Below, in pieces: positions 16,081 through 22,877 of a stretch of 22,877 nt of DNA; position 1 is the first letter of the stretch; each line of letters starts with the position of its first letter. The notes below the pieces were generated by a model. The model was given only the letters and a program-made list of their open reading frames with translations. It searched no databases and was not told where the DNA came from. This DNA is from Geobacter sp. (GTDB taxonomy: Bacteria > Desulfobacterota > Desulfuromonadia > Geobacterales > Geobacteraceae), in contig RPRC01000127.1 in the NCBI GenBank assembly GCA_003857395.1, positions 1 through 22,877 on the forward strand, read 5' to 3'. Made by a program: the position numbers and the translations under genes.

Positions 16081-16252
16081 CTCTGGGAGTCTGTCGGGCT
16101 TAGGAAATCGATGCGAAAATTCGACTGGGCGAGGACAGATTTTGTCGATTTTGCTGGGCAACAGTTGTTCTATTGACCAAAAAAACGGCAGAATATGGAC
16201 CGGCCAGATGGATTTGCAGCAGATTTCCCCTAAGTCCGACAGACTCCGGGGG
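16081..16252. repeat. Palindromic MITE-like element abutting the ftsH start
   Basis: The left arm GGAGTCTGTCGGGCTTAGG (from 16086) is the inverted copy of the right arm, which on the plus strand reads CCCCTAAGTCCGACAGACTC near 16227-16246. One base differs and there is a 2-base gap. Weaker complementarity continues inward. No frame of interest lies inside, and I cannot see a target duplication. The outer end is 10 bp from the ftsH start codon, and the AGAGG of its ribosome-binding site is at the junction. Confidence 0.6.
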
Positions 16253-16609
16253 TAAGTTTGATTTAATTACTATCTTATACCGTCCGAATCAGGTCCCGGC
16301 AACTGATTATTCTCCGGGGTCCAGAATTAACGGGCCGTCAGCACATCGGGTACCCACCCTGAGGAGGAACGGAAGTGCCTTGAAACAATTTGACAAATTT
16401 TACACTTTCTACTAGTTTTGAGCCATCCTTTCAAATACATTGAAACCATCACCCTTCCGCCTTTTACGCAACCGGCTTTCCCTTCCCTAGCCAACGCACA
16501 GCAGTAGCATGGTGCAAAACGTTATGACAGGGAATGTCACACTGCGTATACACAGCATTTGGATCTCGCCGCACATTTCCAACTGACTGGCAGCTCAGGA
16601 GCCTTGCAC
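16253..16609. other. Leader and promoter region of the TerC gene; no gene seen
   Basis: About 355 bp. The first part (16253-16380) contains GGGTACCC and GCAC/GTGC pairs (about 16321-16378) and could be structured, but I recognise no known RNA. The promoter candidate at 16390-16418 follows, then a leader of about 185 nt rich in C and T. I do not see the core motif of the yybP-ykoY manganese riboswitch that precedes some terC-family genes. Confidence 0.4.
16390..16418 (+). promoter_or_regulatory. Candidate sigma-70 promoter for the TerC gene
   Basis: TTGACA (16390-16395), a 17-base spacer and TAGTTT (16413-16418). The -35 is perfect and the -10 is moderate. The start codon lies about 190 bp downstream, giving a long leader. 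Confidence 0.5.
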
Positions 16610-17542
16610 ATGTCGACAAATGTTATTCTCTGGGGAGGGTTCGCCGCTCTTATCTCCATAATGCTGATCCTTGACCTGGGAGTATTCAACAGAAAGAGTC
16701 ATGAGGTGTTATTTCGTGAAGCGCTGACTTGGACGCTGGTCTGGGTAGGTCTCGCCCTCGCCTTCAACGCAGGCGTCCTCCATTTCATGGGAACAACCAA
16801 GGCGTTGGAATTTCTGACAGGCTACCTGATCGAAGAATCCCTCTCTGTAGACAATCTCTTTGTCTTCATCCTGATTTTCTCCTATTTCAAGGTGCCCCGA
16901 GCGCACCAACCGAAGATCCTGAAATGGGGAATCATCGGTGCACTCGTCATGAGAGCTATTTTCATCTTCGTCGGAATCGAGCTGTTTGATCGCTTCCATT
17001 GGATGATCTACCTGTTTGGCGGACTCTTGATCGTAACAGGGATCAAAATGGCATTTGGCGGGGAAGAAGAGATCAAACCAGAAAAAAACCTCCTGGTTCG
17101 TCTCACGAGAAAATTCGTTCCCATCACGAAGAAATTGTACGGCGACAAATTTTTCATTCGCCGAAATGGAGCTTTTGCGGCAACCCCGCTCCTGTTGACA
17201 CTGCTCGTGGTTGAAAGCAGCGACGTAATCTTTGCCATTGATTCAATCCCGGCAATACTGGCCGTCACCAGGGACCCCTTCATCGTTTACACATCGAATA
17301 TCTTTGCCATAATGGGCCTCAGGTCGCTCTTTTACCTTCTCAGCAATGTCATGGAGATGTTCACTCACCTGAAACTCGGAGTATCCATCATCCTTGCCTT
17401 TATCGGGATAAAGATGCTTCTGTCTTCCGTATATCCGATCCCCATCTACTTTTCTCTCGGGGTGATTGTGGGTGTCCTCGCCATAACCATTATCACTTCC
17501 GTCGTTTTCGATACCAAGGGAAAAACTTCAGTCAAGAGATAA
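16610..17542 (+). CDS. TerC-family integral membrane protein (Alx-like)
   Basis: A 310-aa polytopic inner-membrane protein with about eight or nine hydrophobic segments. Family motifs are EESLSVDNLFVF (residues 75-86) and VVESSDVIFAIDSIPAI, each with conserved acidic residues inside membrane helices, plus SNIFAIMGLRSLFYLL. Members named TerC are linked to tellurite resistance, and E. coli Alx to manganese export under alkaline stress. The substrate here is unknown. I chose the ATG at 16610: AGGAG lies eight bases upstream, and the longer frame opens with a TTG at 16559 that has no ribosome-binding site. It is monocistronic and convergent with the AI-2E transporter gene. Confidence 0.9.
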   Translation: MSTNVILWGGFAALISIMLILDLGVFNRKSHEVLFREALTWTLVWVGLALAFNAGVLHFMGTTKALEFLTGYLIEESLSVDNLFVFILIFSYFKVPRAHQPKILKWGIIGALVMRAIFIFVGIELFDRFHWMIYLFGGLLIVTGIKMAFGGEEEIKPEKNLLVRLTRKFVPITKKLYGDKFFIRRNGAFAATPLLLTLLVVESSDVIFAIDSIPAILAVTRDPFIVYTSNIFAIMGLRSLFYLLSNVMEMFTHLKLGVSIILAFIGIKMLLSSVYPIPIYFSLGVIVGVLAITIITSVVFDTKGKTSVKR

Positions 17543-17548
17543 AAAAAA

Positions 17549-17573
17549 CCCGGAATGGTCACGCCGTTCCGGG
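17549..17573. terminator. Terminator between the TerC and AI-2E transporter genes
   Basis: CCCGGAATGG (17549-17558) pairs with CCGTTCCGGG (17564-17573) through nine Watson-Crick pairs and a wobble. On the minus strand it runs into eight T's, ideal for the AI-2E gene ending at 17619. On the plus strand the T-run is weaker, and it begins 6 bp after the TerC stop. Confidence 0.8.
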
Positions 17574-17618
17574 AAGAATTCACTCATTCTTTTCAGACAC
17601 AGCCTCGAATTAATCCCT

Positions 17619-18710
17619 TCAGATTTCCGTGCCGTTGTCTCGCGAAGAAGATTCGCCAGGGAAAACCCGCCGCGCATATATTTCAAAAACGGCAAGGAAC
17701 AGTGCAAGCACGATGGGTCCGGTGACCACGCCGAGGGGACCGAAGGCAAAGACTCCGCCGAGGACCCCGAGCGCAATAATGAAAAGCGAGAGATGAGCCC
17801 TTCCGCTGATGAAAAGGGGGCGGAGCAGGTTATCAATCATCCCCACGACGATCATCCCCCAGGCAAGAAGCACTATTCCCATCACAACTTCCCCTCCGGC
17901 AAAGAGCCAGAGTGCGCCGGGCAGCCAGATCAGAGCAGTCCCCACCACGGGAACCAGTGCTGCGACCGCCATCAGTGCCCCGAACAGGATCGGCGAGGGA
18001 AGGCCAGTGAACCAGAAGCCGATTCCGCCCAGAATGCCCTGTACGAGACAGGTAAGCAGAATACCATAGATCACTGCCGAGAGCACGCGTTTGACCGTAC
18101 CGAGAAGCACATCGCTTTCAGCTTCCTCCAAGGGAAGCACTGACAGTAATCGCCGCAGAAAGGATTCGCCGTCACGGTAGAGAAAAAAGAGCGTGATCAC
18201 CATCAGCACCAGCTTGATTATCATGAGGAAAATGTTCTTGAGGATCGCCGTCGAATAACCAAGCAGAAATGTTGCCAGGCTTTTCAATGCTGGGAGCAGA
18301 GTGTTGCCGAGTTCAATATCCAGCATATCAAGCAGGGGGCGAATCCTTTCCAGAGCTGGCTGGATAACGGGATTGCGGGACAAGGTCGCCAGAACGTCGG
18401 AACCGCCAGCGGCGGTAACCTTTTCGAGGTGCTGGTAAACCTGGGACACCTCTCCGCCTAAGATAAAAATGAAAAGGACAAAAGGAACTACCAGGGTCAT
18501 GACCACAAGCGGCGTCATGATCGAGGCGGCTATCGTATCCCGTCCGGGAAACCGATTCCTGAGTCTGCGGTAGAGGGGGTAGGTGGCAATGCCGATAACA
18601 CCAGCCCACCCAAGTGTATCAAGAAAGGGCGCCAGGATCAGATAGACGAGGAATAAAAACCCGAAGAGAAAGAAAAAATTCAGCAGGGTAAAAAAAAGAC
18701 GGCGATCCAT
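17619..18710 (-). CDS. AI-2E family transporter (PF01594-type membrane protein)
   Basis: A 363-aa polytopic membrane protein with about eight hydrophobic segments. The second half has the conserved stretch ALVPVVGTALIWLPGALWLF and NLLRPLFISGRAHLSLFIIA, then LGVLGGVFAFGPLGVVTGPI, the signature of the AI-2E/PerM/YdiK family. Members have been linked to autoinducer-2 export or Na+/H+ antiport; the substrate here is not predictable. The start at 18710 has only a weak GGA upstream. It follows the CNNM-type gene by 47 bp on the same strand and is probably translated from the same mRNA. It ends at the terminator at 17549. Confidence 0.9.
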   Translation of the reverse strand: MDRRLFFTLLNFFFLFGFLFLVYLILAPFLDTLGWAGVIGIATYPLYRRLRNRFPGRDTIAASIMTPLVVMTLVVPFVLFIFILGGEVSQVYQHLEKVTAAGGSDVLATLSRNPVIQPALERIRPLLDMLDIELGNTLLPALKSLATFLLGYSTAILKNIFLMIIKLVLMVITLFFLYRDGESFLRRLLSVLPLEEAESDVLLGTVKRVLSAVIYGILLTCLVQGILGGIGFWFTGLPSPILFGALMAVAALVPVVGTALIWLPGALWLFAGGEVVMGIVLLAWGMIVVGMIDNLLRPLFISGRAHLSLFIIALGVLGGVFAFGPLGVVTGPIVLALFLAVFEIYARRVFPGESSSRDNGTEI

Positions 18711-18757
18711 GAGCTATCCATTTATCCGGTAGTTTGAGAACTCTTCCCAATGACAGG

Positions 18758-20065
18758 TTACGTTGCCTCTGTTTTCACAATCCTTACCTTCAGAATGGCG
18801 GTTTTGGTAACTTCTTCGCATACCATTTCGAGCCCGTCCACCATCACCTTCTCACCCTTTTCCGGAAACCTTCCGAGCTTGTCCAGGATCAGTCCGGCAA
18901 GCGTGTCGTAGTGAAGGTCTTCCTCGTGCCTGATATCAAGGAAGTCGGTCAAATCGGAGAGAGAGATCATCGCATCAACGATTATGCTGCCGTCAGCCAG
19001 ACGTTGAACCTTTCCAGGCTCTCCCACGTCATGCTCATCCTCGATTTCTCCCACCAACTCCTCCAAAAGGTCCTCGGTAGTAACCAGTCCGCTGATACCT
19101 CCGTATTCATCAACCACCATGGCCATGTGCATCCTCTTCCGCTGCATCTCTTTCAAGAGACTATTGACCTTCTTCGACTCGGGCACATAGAAAGGCTGAC
19201 GGATGATAGACTCGATATCAAAGTCGGGTTTAACCACCATGCTGCCGAGGAAATCCTTGCCATGGATAATTCCGACGATCTCTTCGATGGAACCCTGATA
19301 CACCGGGTAACGCGAATACTTGTTTTCCAGCACGGTCTGAAGCATCTGCTCACGCGACGCAGCGAGATTGAGACCGACAACCCTCGTGCGCGGCACCATT
19401 ACTTCGCGAACACACGTGTGGGTAAAGTCGAAAATATTCTCAATAAACTCCCGCTCTGTGGCACTGAAAACCCCGGTCTCATGACCTTCCTGGATAATAT
19501 GCTCCACTTCCTCCCGGGTAATGAATGCCTGCCCCCCTTCAGCCTTGATACCCATGAGTGACAGAATAGCCCTGTTGGACGCAGCGAGAAAGGTTACCGC
19601 AACGGAACCGAGTGTTGCGATAAACAGAATAGGTTTCGCCACGCGAAGCGACATTTCATCCGCAAACTGGAGACCAACCGTTTTTGGCACCAATTCACCG
19701 AATATCAGGGTGAAGTAGGAGATGAAAAGTACTACAAAAGTGATGGACAGGGGTTCTGCCGCGTGTCGCATGAACTCGAATGGGGCGTTAAGAAAAAGGG
19801 GCTTGAGGTACTGGATTGCCGCAGCTCCACCAACTGCAGAAGCCATGGTACCCACCAGGGTTACACCGATCTGAACAGTTGCCAGAAAGCGATGGGGATC
19901 ATCCTGAAGGGACTCGACGATCTTCGCCTTGTGATCACCAATCGACACCAGTTGGGCAATTCTGCTTTTGCGTGCCGAAAGGATGGCAAGTTCCGATCCG
20001 GAGAAAAATCCGTTTGCCAGAATAAGGAGAAATACCAGGAATAATTCCAACCACACAGAATCCAA
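18758..20065 (-). CDS. CNNM/CorC-family membrane protein with CBS domains (hemolysin-C type)
   Basis: A 435-aa protein. An N-terminal DUF21 region of about four membrane helices starts [20 protein letters not shown] and includes [13 protein letters not shown] pair of CBS domains follows (about 210-335; [38 protein letters not shown]), then the C-terminal CorC_HlyC transporter-associated domain. Relatives act in magnesium/cobalt efflux or resistance, and the CBS pair probably senses nucleotides or metal. I chose the TTG at 20065: AAGGAGG stands five bases upstream and the protein then begins [12 protein letters not shown]. The upstream extension to 20116 also begins with TTG and has no family character. 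It lies 86 bp after metF and 47 bp before the AI-2E gene, so an operon is likely. Confidence 0.92.
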   Translation of the reverse strand: MDSVWLELFLVFLLILANGFFSGSELAILSARKSRIAQLVSIGDHKAKIVESLQDDPHRFLATVQIGVTLVGTMASAVGGAAAIQYLKPLFLNAPFEFMRHAAEPLSITFVVLFISYFTLIFGELVPKTVGLQFADEMSLRVAKPILFIATLGSVAVTFLAASNRAILSLMGIKAEGGQAFITREEVEHIIQEGHETGVFSATEREFIENIFDFTHTCVREVMVPRTRVVGLNLAASREQMLQTVLENKYSRYPVYQGSIEEIVGIIHGKDFLGSMVVKPDFDIESIIRQPFYVPESKKVNSLLKEMQRKRMHMAMVVDEYGGISGLVTTEDLLEELVGEIEDEHDVGEPGKVQRLADGSIIVDAMISLSDLTDFLDIRHEEDLHYDTLAGLILDKLGRFPEKGEKVMVDGLEMVCEEVTKTAILKVRIVKTEAT

Positions 20066-20151
20066 TTCAGCCTCCTTACAGCAGAGCCTCCCGAAACAAG
20101 TGTTACCACAAAACAATCAGCGGGACAGTAGCACTATCCGGGACTCGGCAA

Positions 20152-21021
20152 TCAGAAAATTCCATCCAGAAGTTCCAGACAGGCATCATCCCTGTTCAGA
20201 GTGTAGAGATGAACACCCGGGACGCCTCCCTTGAGGAGACCCAGAATCTGACTGCGAGCATGCCGTATCCCAAGAGCCAGAACCGCATCTGCCCCGCCCT
20301 GCTCATCGGCCTCTTCCAGCTCCCTGAGGAGCTGAGCGGGAATGGTCGCTCCGCAAAGCTGCACAACCTTCTGAATGACCTTGAGACTGAAGATGGGCAT
20401 GACACCGGGTATGATGGGTTTTTCATTGCCCGACTCCCGTGCCCTCTGCACGAAATCCCAATAGTAGTCATTGTCGAAAAAGAGCTGCGTGACGACAAAA
20501 TCACCACCGAGATCGACTTTGTTTTTAAGGAACTGTACATCCTTTTCCAAACTGACTGCCTCAGGATGCCCTTCGGGATATCCGGCCACACCGATTCCCA
20601 GTGAAGGATAGTGTTTCCTGACGAAACTGACAAGGTCTGAAGCAAAGATAAAATCTTTCGATTCGGGCAGCACTACCCCTGGATCCTGAGGCGGATCTCC
20701 CCGGAGAGCAAGTATATTGTCAACCCCGGCAGCTGCCAGGTGGTCAATAAAATCGAGTATATTCTTCTCATTGGCACCGACACAGGTAAGATGGGCCATC
20801 GGTTCGAGAGAGAATTCCTGTTTCATGCGGGTGACCATTGCCAAGGTATTATCACTGGTGCTTCCGCCAGCTCCATAGGTTACCGAAACAAAAAGGGGCT
20901 GGAGGGCTCGGAGCTTATCGACAACACGAAAAAAAGCCGGCCAGTCGGACGTGTTTTTTGGTGGAAAAAACTCCAGGGACAGAAATTGCTTTCCCGGAAG
21001 GATACGATCAATTATGCGCAC
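20152..21021 (-). CDS. metF: Methylenetetrahydrofolate reductase
   Basis: A 289-aa flavoprotein that reduces 5,10-methylene-THF to 5-methyl-THF for methionine synthesis, and possibly for the Wood-Ljungdahl branch. It has the TIM-barrel family motifs: FLSLEFFPPK with the catalytic Glu, VTYGAGGSTSDNTL, MAHLTCVGAN, NILALRGDPPQ, GVAGYPEGHPEA, LKNKVDLGGDFVVTQLFFDN and PIIPGVMPI. I chose the GTG at 21021: AAGGAG is six bases upstream and the protein then begins MRIIDRILPGKQFLSLEFFP. The extension to 21069 starts with TTG and has no support. A promoter candidate lies at 21104-21132. It heads a same-strand cluster with the CNNM-type and AI-2E genes. Confidence 0.94.
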   Translation of the reverse strand: MRIIDRILPGKQFLSLEFFPPKNTSDWPAFFRVVDKLRALQPLFVSVTYGAGGSTSDNTLAMVTRMKQEFSLEPMAHLTCVGANEKNILDFIDHLAAAGVDNILALRGDPPQDPGVVLPESKDFIFASDLVSFVRKHYPSLGIGVAGYPEGHPEAVSLEKDVQFLKNKVDLGGDFVVTQLFFDNDYYWDFVQRARESGNEKPIIPGVMPIFSLKVIQKVVQLCGATIPAQLLRELEEADEQGGADAVLALGIRHARSQILGLLKGGVPGVHLYTLNRDDACLELLDGIF

Positions 21022-21103
21022 AAAATACTCCTTGAATAGACGTCTCCCGACAGGGAGGAAAAATTCCAAAGTAGTTCAATTTTTCTCACAACGTACGTGA
21101 AAA

Positions 21104-21132
21104 CGTATAGCACGGGGAACCTATATTTGCAA
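21104..21132 (-). promoter_or_regulatory. Candidate sigma-70 promoter for metF
   Basis: On the minus strand there is TTGCAA (21127-21132), a 17-base spacer and TATACG (21104-21109), about 85 bp upstream of the GTG start. The leader contains a small CTCCC-TGTC-GGGAG hairpin shortly before the ribosome-binding site. Confidence 0.45.
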
Positions 21133-21174
21133 GAGTGACCCCTCTCCGTAAAAGTGCAGAGGTAGCGGTTCCAC
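21116..21174. promoter_or_regulatory. Nested inverted repeat between metF and the TatD fusion gene
   Basis: GGAACC near 21116 faces GGTTCC near 21169, with CCTCT and AGAGG nested inside around a loop of about 11 bases. It overlaps the -35 of the metF promoter and lies about 105 bp upstream of the divergent TatD gene. It could be a protein-binding site or a structured leader. The function is unknown. Confidence 0.3.
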
Positions 21175-21280
21175 AGTTCATGAAAATATGGTACAACTAT
21201 AGATGATTTTTGAAGCCGTTGCGACCGCATAACTACCGGTCCGGCACAGCTACCCACACTGAAACGGAAGGTTCTTTATA

Positions 21281-22669
21281 ATGCCCGAGTCACTTTCACT
21301 CATCGACACGCATGCACATATCGAAGGCAAAGAGTTCCAGGCAGACCTCGAGGCACTACTCGAGAGGGCCGTTACAACAGGTGTTTCCCGCATGATTACT
21401 GTTGGTACCGATATCGAATCCAGCAGGAAAGCCTGCGAACTGACCAGTCTTCATGACGAAATTTACTGTTCCGTTGGCGTCCACCCCCATGACGCGGTGC
21501 GCGTCACCGAAAAGAGTTATGCCATAATCCGCCAACTGGCAATAGAAACACCGAAAAATGTTGCCATCGGGGAAATCGGCCTGGACTTCTACCGTGACCG
21601 CTCCCCCCGCGACATTCAAGAGGACGTTTTTCGCCGCTTTCTCATCATGGCTTCAGAGCTCTCCCTGCCCGTTATCATCCATGACCGTGATGCCCACGAG
21701 CAGATATTGCGGATCCTTCGGGAAGAAAAGTCGCGGGGTCTCAGGGGCGTGCTCCACTGCTTTTCTGGCGACCTGGAAATGGCTCGGGAATGCGTTGACC
21801 TGGGTTTTTACCTCTCCATCCCCGGAACCATTACCTATCCCACCAATGACAATCTACGTTCCGTGGTTCGAGGTATCCGGATGGAAAACCTGCTTCTGGA
21901 GACCGACTGCCCCTACCTTTCCCCGGTTCCGTTCCGAGGAAAGCGCAACGAACCGTCCTATCTGAAAATCACGGCTGAAAAGGTTGCGGAACTGAAAGGT
22001 CTCTCCCTGGAAGACGTGGCACGCATCACCACGCTCAATGCGGAAACCCTTTTCGGCTTGGGCTGGAAAGAACAACAGGCGTCAATAGCATACAAGATCC
22101 GTAATTCGCTCTACCTGAACATCACCAACCGCTGCTCGAACCACTGTTCCTTCTGCGCGAAATTCAACGACTTCTTTGTCAAAGGGCACTTTCTCAAGCT
22201 GGACCACGAACCATCCATTCTAGAGGTGATGTCCGCTATCGGCGACCCTTCCGCCTATGACGAGATCGTCTTCTGTGGTTATGGGGAACCACTCCTCCGT
22301 CTTGATCTCGTGCGCGAGGTTGCCAGACAGCTGAAAACAAAGGGCTGCCGAATCAGGATCAACACGGACGGCCAGGCAAACCTGGTCTACGGAAGAAACA
22401 TCCTTCCGGAACTTGCCGGCCATGTAGACGCCATCTCCGTGAGCCTCAATGCCGCGGATTCCGAAACCTACGAAAAGCTCTGCTCCTCACCTTTCGGCTC
22501 AGCAGGTTTCTCCGGCGTCTGCGACTTCCTCACCGAAGCGAAGAAACACGTTCCCATGGTGGTTGCTTCGGCGGTAACGGTTCCCGGCCTGGACATCGAA
22601 GCCGTACGCCGCCTGGCGGAATCGCTGGGTGTCATTTTTCGAGAGAGGGAATATGCCGATGTCGGGTGA
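21281..22669 (+). CDS. TatD-family metal hydrolase fused to a TatD-associated radical SAM domain
   Basis: A 462-aa two-domain protein. Residues 1-262 are a TatD-type metallo-hydrolase: metal ligands HAH (11-13), Glu98 in IGEIGLDF, His134 in VIIHDRDA, His159 in VLHCFSGD and Asp209 in LLETDCPYL, followed by KRNEPSY. TatD proteins act as DNases or on D-aminoacyl-type substrates. Residues 270-462 are a compact radical SAM domain: NRCSNHCSFC with Cys285, Cys289 and Cys292 for the 4Fe-4S cluster, a GYGEPLLR motif binding SAM, and VSLNA-like strands. I recall this as the family named radical SAM protein, TatD family-associated. The reaction is not known. AAGG lies upstream of the ATG at 21281. Its 3' end overlaps the next gene by 11 bases, so the two are translationally coupled. 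Confidence 0.9.
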   Translation: MPESLSLIDTHAHIEGKEFQADLEALLERAVTTGVSRMITVGTDIESSRKACELTSLHDEIYCSVGVHPHDAVRVTEKSYAIIRQLAIETPKNVAIGEIGLDFYRDRSPRDIQEDVFRRFLIMASELSLPVIIHDRDAHEQILRILREEKSRGLRGVLHCFSGDLEMARECVDLGFYLSIPGTITYPTNDNLRSVVRGIRMENLLLETDCPYLSPVPFRGKRNEPSYLKITAEKVAELKGLSLEDVARITTLNAETLFGLGWKEQQASIAYKIRNSLYLNITNRCSNHCSFCAKFNDFFVKGHFLKLDHEPSILEVMSAIGDPSAYDEIVFCGYGEPLLRLDLVREVARQLKTKGCRIRINTDGQANLVYGRNILPELAGHVDAISVSLNAADSETYEKLCSSPFGSAGFSGVCDFLTEAKKHVPMVVASAVTVPGLDIEAVRRLAESLGVIFREREYADVG

Positions 22670-22877
22670 AGCAGCAATCGGTCTCCGGGACAAAGGCTCG
22701 TCTACCCCGCCCACGCTTGCCGAAACCGATGCCATCGGCATCTGTCTCGGCGCCTGCACCATCACCATTGCACGGCGGCAAGAAGGACGTCTTTCCTTTT
22801 CACAGATACGGCATGAGGGCAAGGTTGACCAGGTACTGCGCCAGCTTCTCGTTGCGGCACTCCCGGCCAAGGTCAGC
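22659..22877 (+). CDS. Acyl-CoA dehydratase activase-like ASKHA protein, N-terminus (partial)
   Basis: The frame begins at ATG 22659 (MSGEAAIGLRDKGSS); GAGAGAGGGA ends eight bases upstream, and an in-frame ATG at 22653 is too close to it. It runs off the window after 73 codons. IGICLGACTITIARRQEGRL followed by RHEGKVDQVLRQLLVA resembles the first ATP-binding loop of the BadF/BcrA/HgdC (2-hydroxyacyl-CoA dehydratase activator) family as it occurs in large Geobacter-type versions. These are ATP-driven electron donors to radical dehydratases. The call rests on a short stretch and is tentative. It overlaps the TatD-radical SAM gene by 11 bases. Confidence 0.5.
   Translation, partial: MSGEAAIGLRDKGSSTPPTLAETDAIGICLGACTITIARRQEGRLSFSQIRHEGKVDQVLRQLLVAALPAKVS

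Noticed and set aside
16419..16609. Manganese (yybP-ykoY) riboswitch before the TerC gene
   Set aside because: The conserved GGGGAGUAG-type core could not be found in the leader.
1..22877. tRNA, rRNA and CRISPR arrays
   Set aside because: No tRNA-like TTCRA arms with matching stems, no rRNA core segments and no regularly spaced short repeats were seen on reading both strands.

Overview
The window looks like chromosomal DNA of a Desulfuromonadales bacterium (Geobacter-like). This is inferred from gene content and protein style: a class II aldolase, paired four-helix-bundle chemoreceptors, a TatD-radical SAM fusion followed by an acyl-CoA dehydratase activase-type protein, and palindromic intergenic repeats. 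No rRNA, tRNA or CRISPR array was found.

Layout. 1-300: 5' part of a class II fructose-bisphosphate aldolase gene on the minus strand. 301-1052: intergenic, with a complete 211-bp MITE-like element (copy A, perfect 6-bp target duplication) and a 29-bp miniature of the same family (also with a perfect 6-bp duplication). 1053-2078: mnmH (tRNA 2-selenouridine synthase, TTG start). 2304-5978: two paralogous 543-aa methyl-accepting chemotaxis proteins on the minus strand. 6079-6286: MITE copy B. 6341-8012: a complete 1,672-bp IS element (ISNCY/ISDol1-like transposase, 16-bp terminal inverted repeats, 6-bp target duplication TAACTA). Its ends match those of the MITEs, so it or a relative is the likely source of their transposase. 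8013-8616: debris, with orphan terminators and a short AraC C-terminal remnant. 8617-10318: a TetR regulator flanked by two divergently placed, 79 % identical DUF4242 proteins, with a palindromic operator candidate. 10395-11247: decayed DNA ending in a 5' half of a flavodoxin-fold reductase gene.

11244-16071 (minus strand): O-acetylhomoserine sulfhydrylase, 4-alpha-glucanotransferase (malQ) and an FtsH protease. A palindromic element abuts the ftsH ribosome-binding site. 16610-17542 (plus): TerC-family membrane protein. 17619-21021 (minus): metF, a CNNM/CorC-type CBS membrane protein and an AI-2E family transporter, closely spaced and possibly one operon. 21281-22877 (plus): TatD-radical SAM fusion overlapping the start of an activase-like gene that runs off the window.

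The conserved genes are mostly housekeeping: methionine and one-carbon metabolism (metF and the sulfhydrylase), tRNA modification, membrane proteolysis, glycogen/maltodextrin use and metal/membrane transport. The most informative part is the mobile DNA. One IS-related family appears at three sizes (1,672, about 210 and 29 bp), each with 6-bp AT-rich duplications except for one mismatch at copy B. Two of the elements sit directly upstream of genes.
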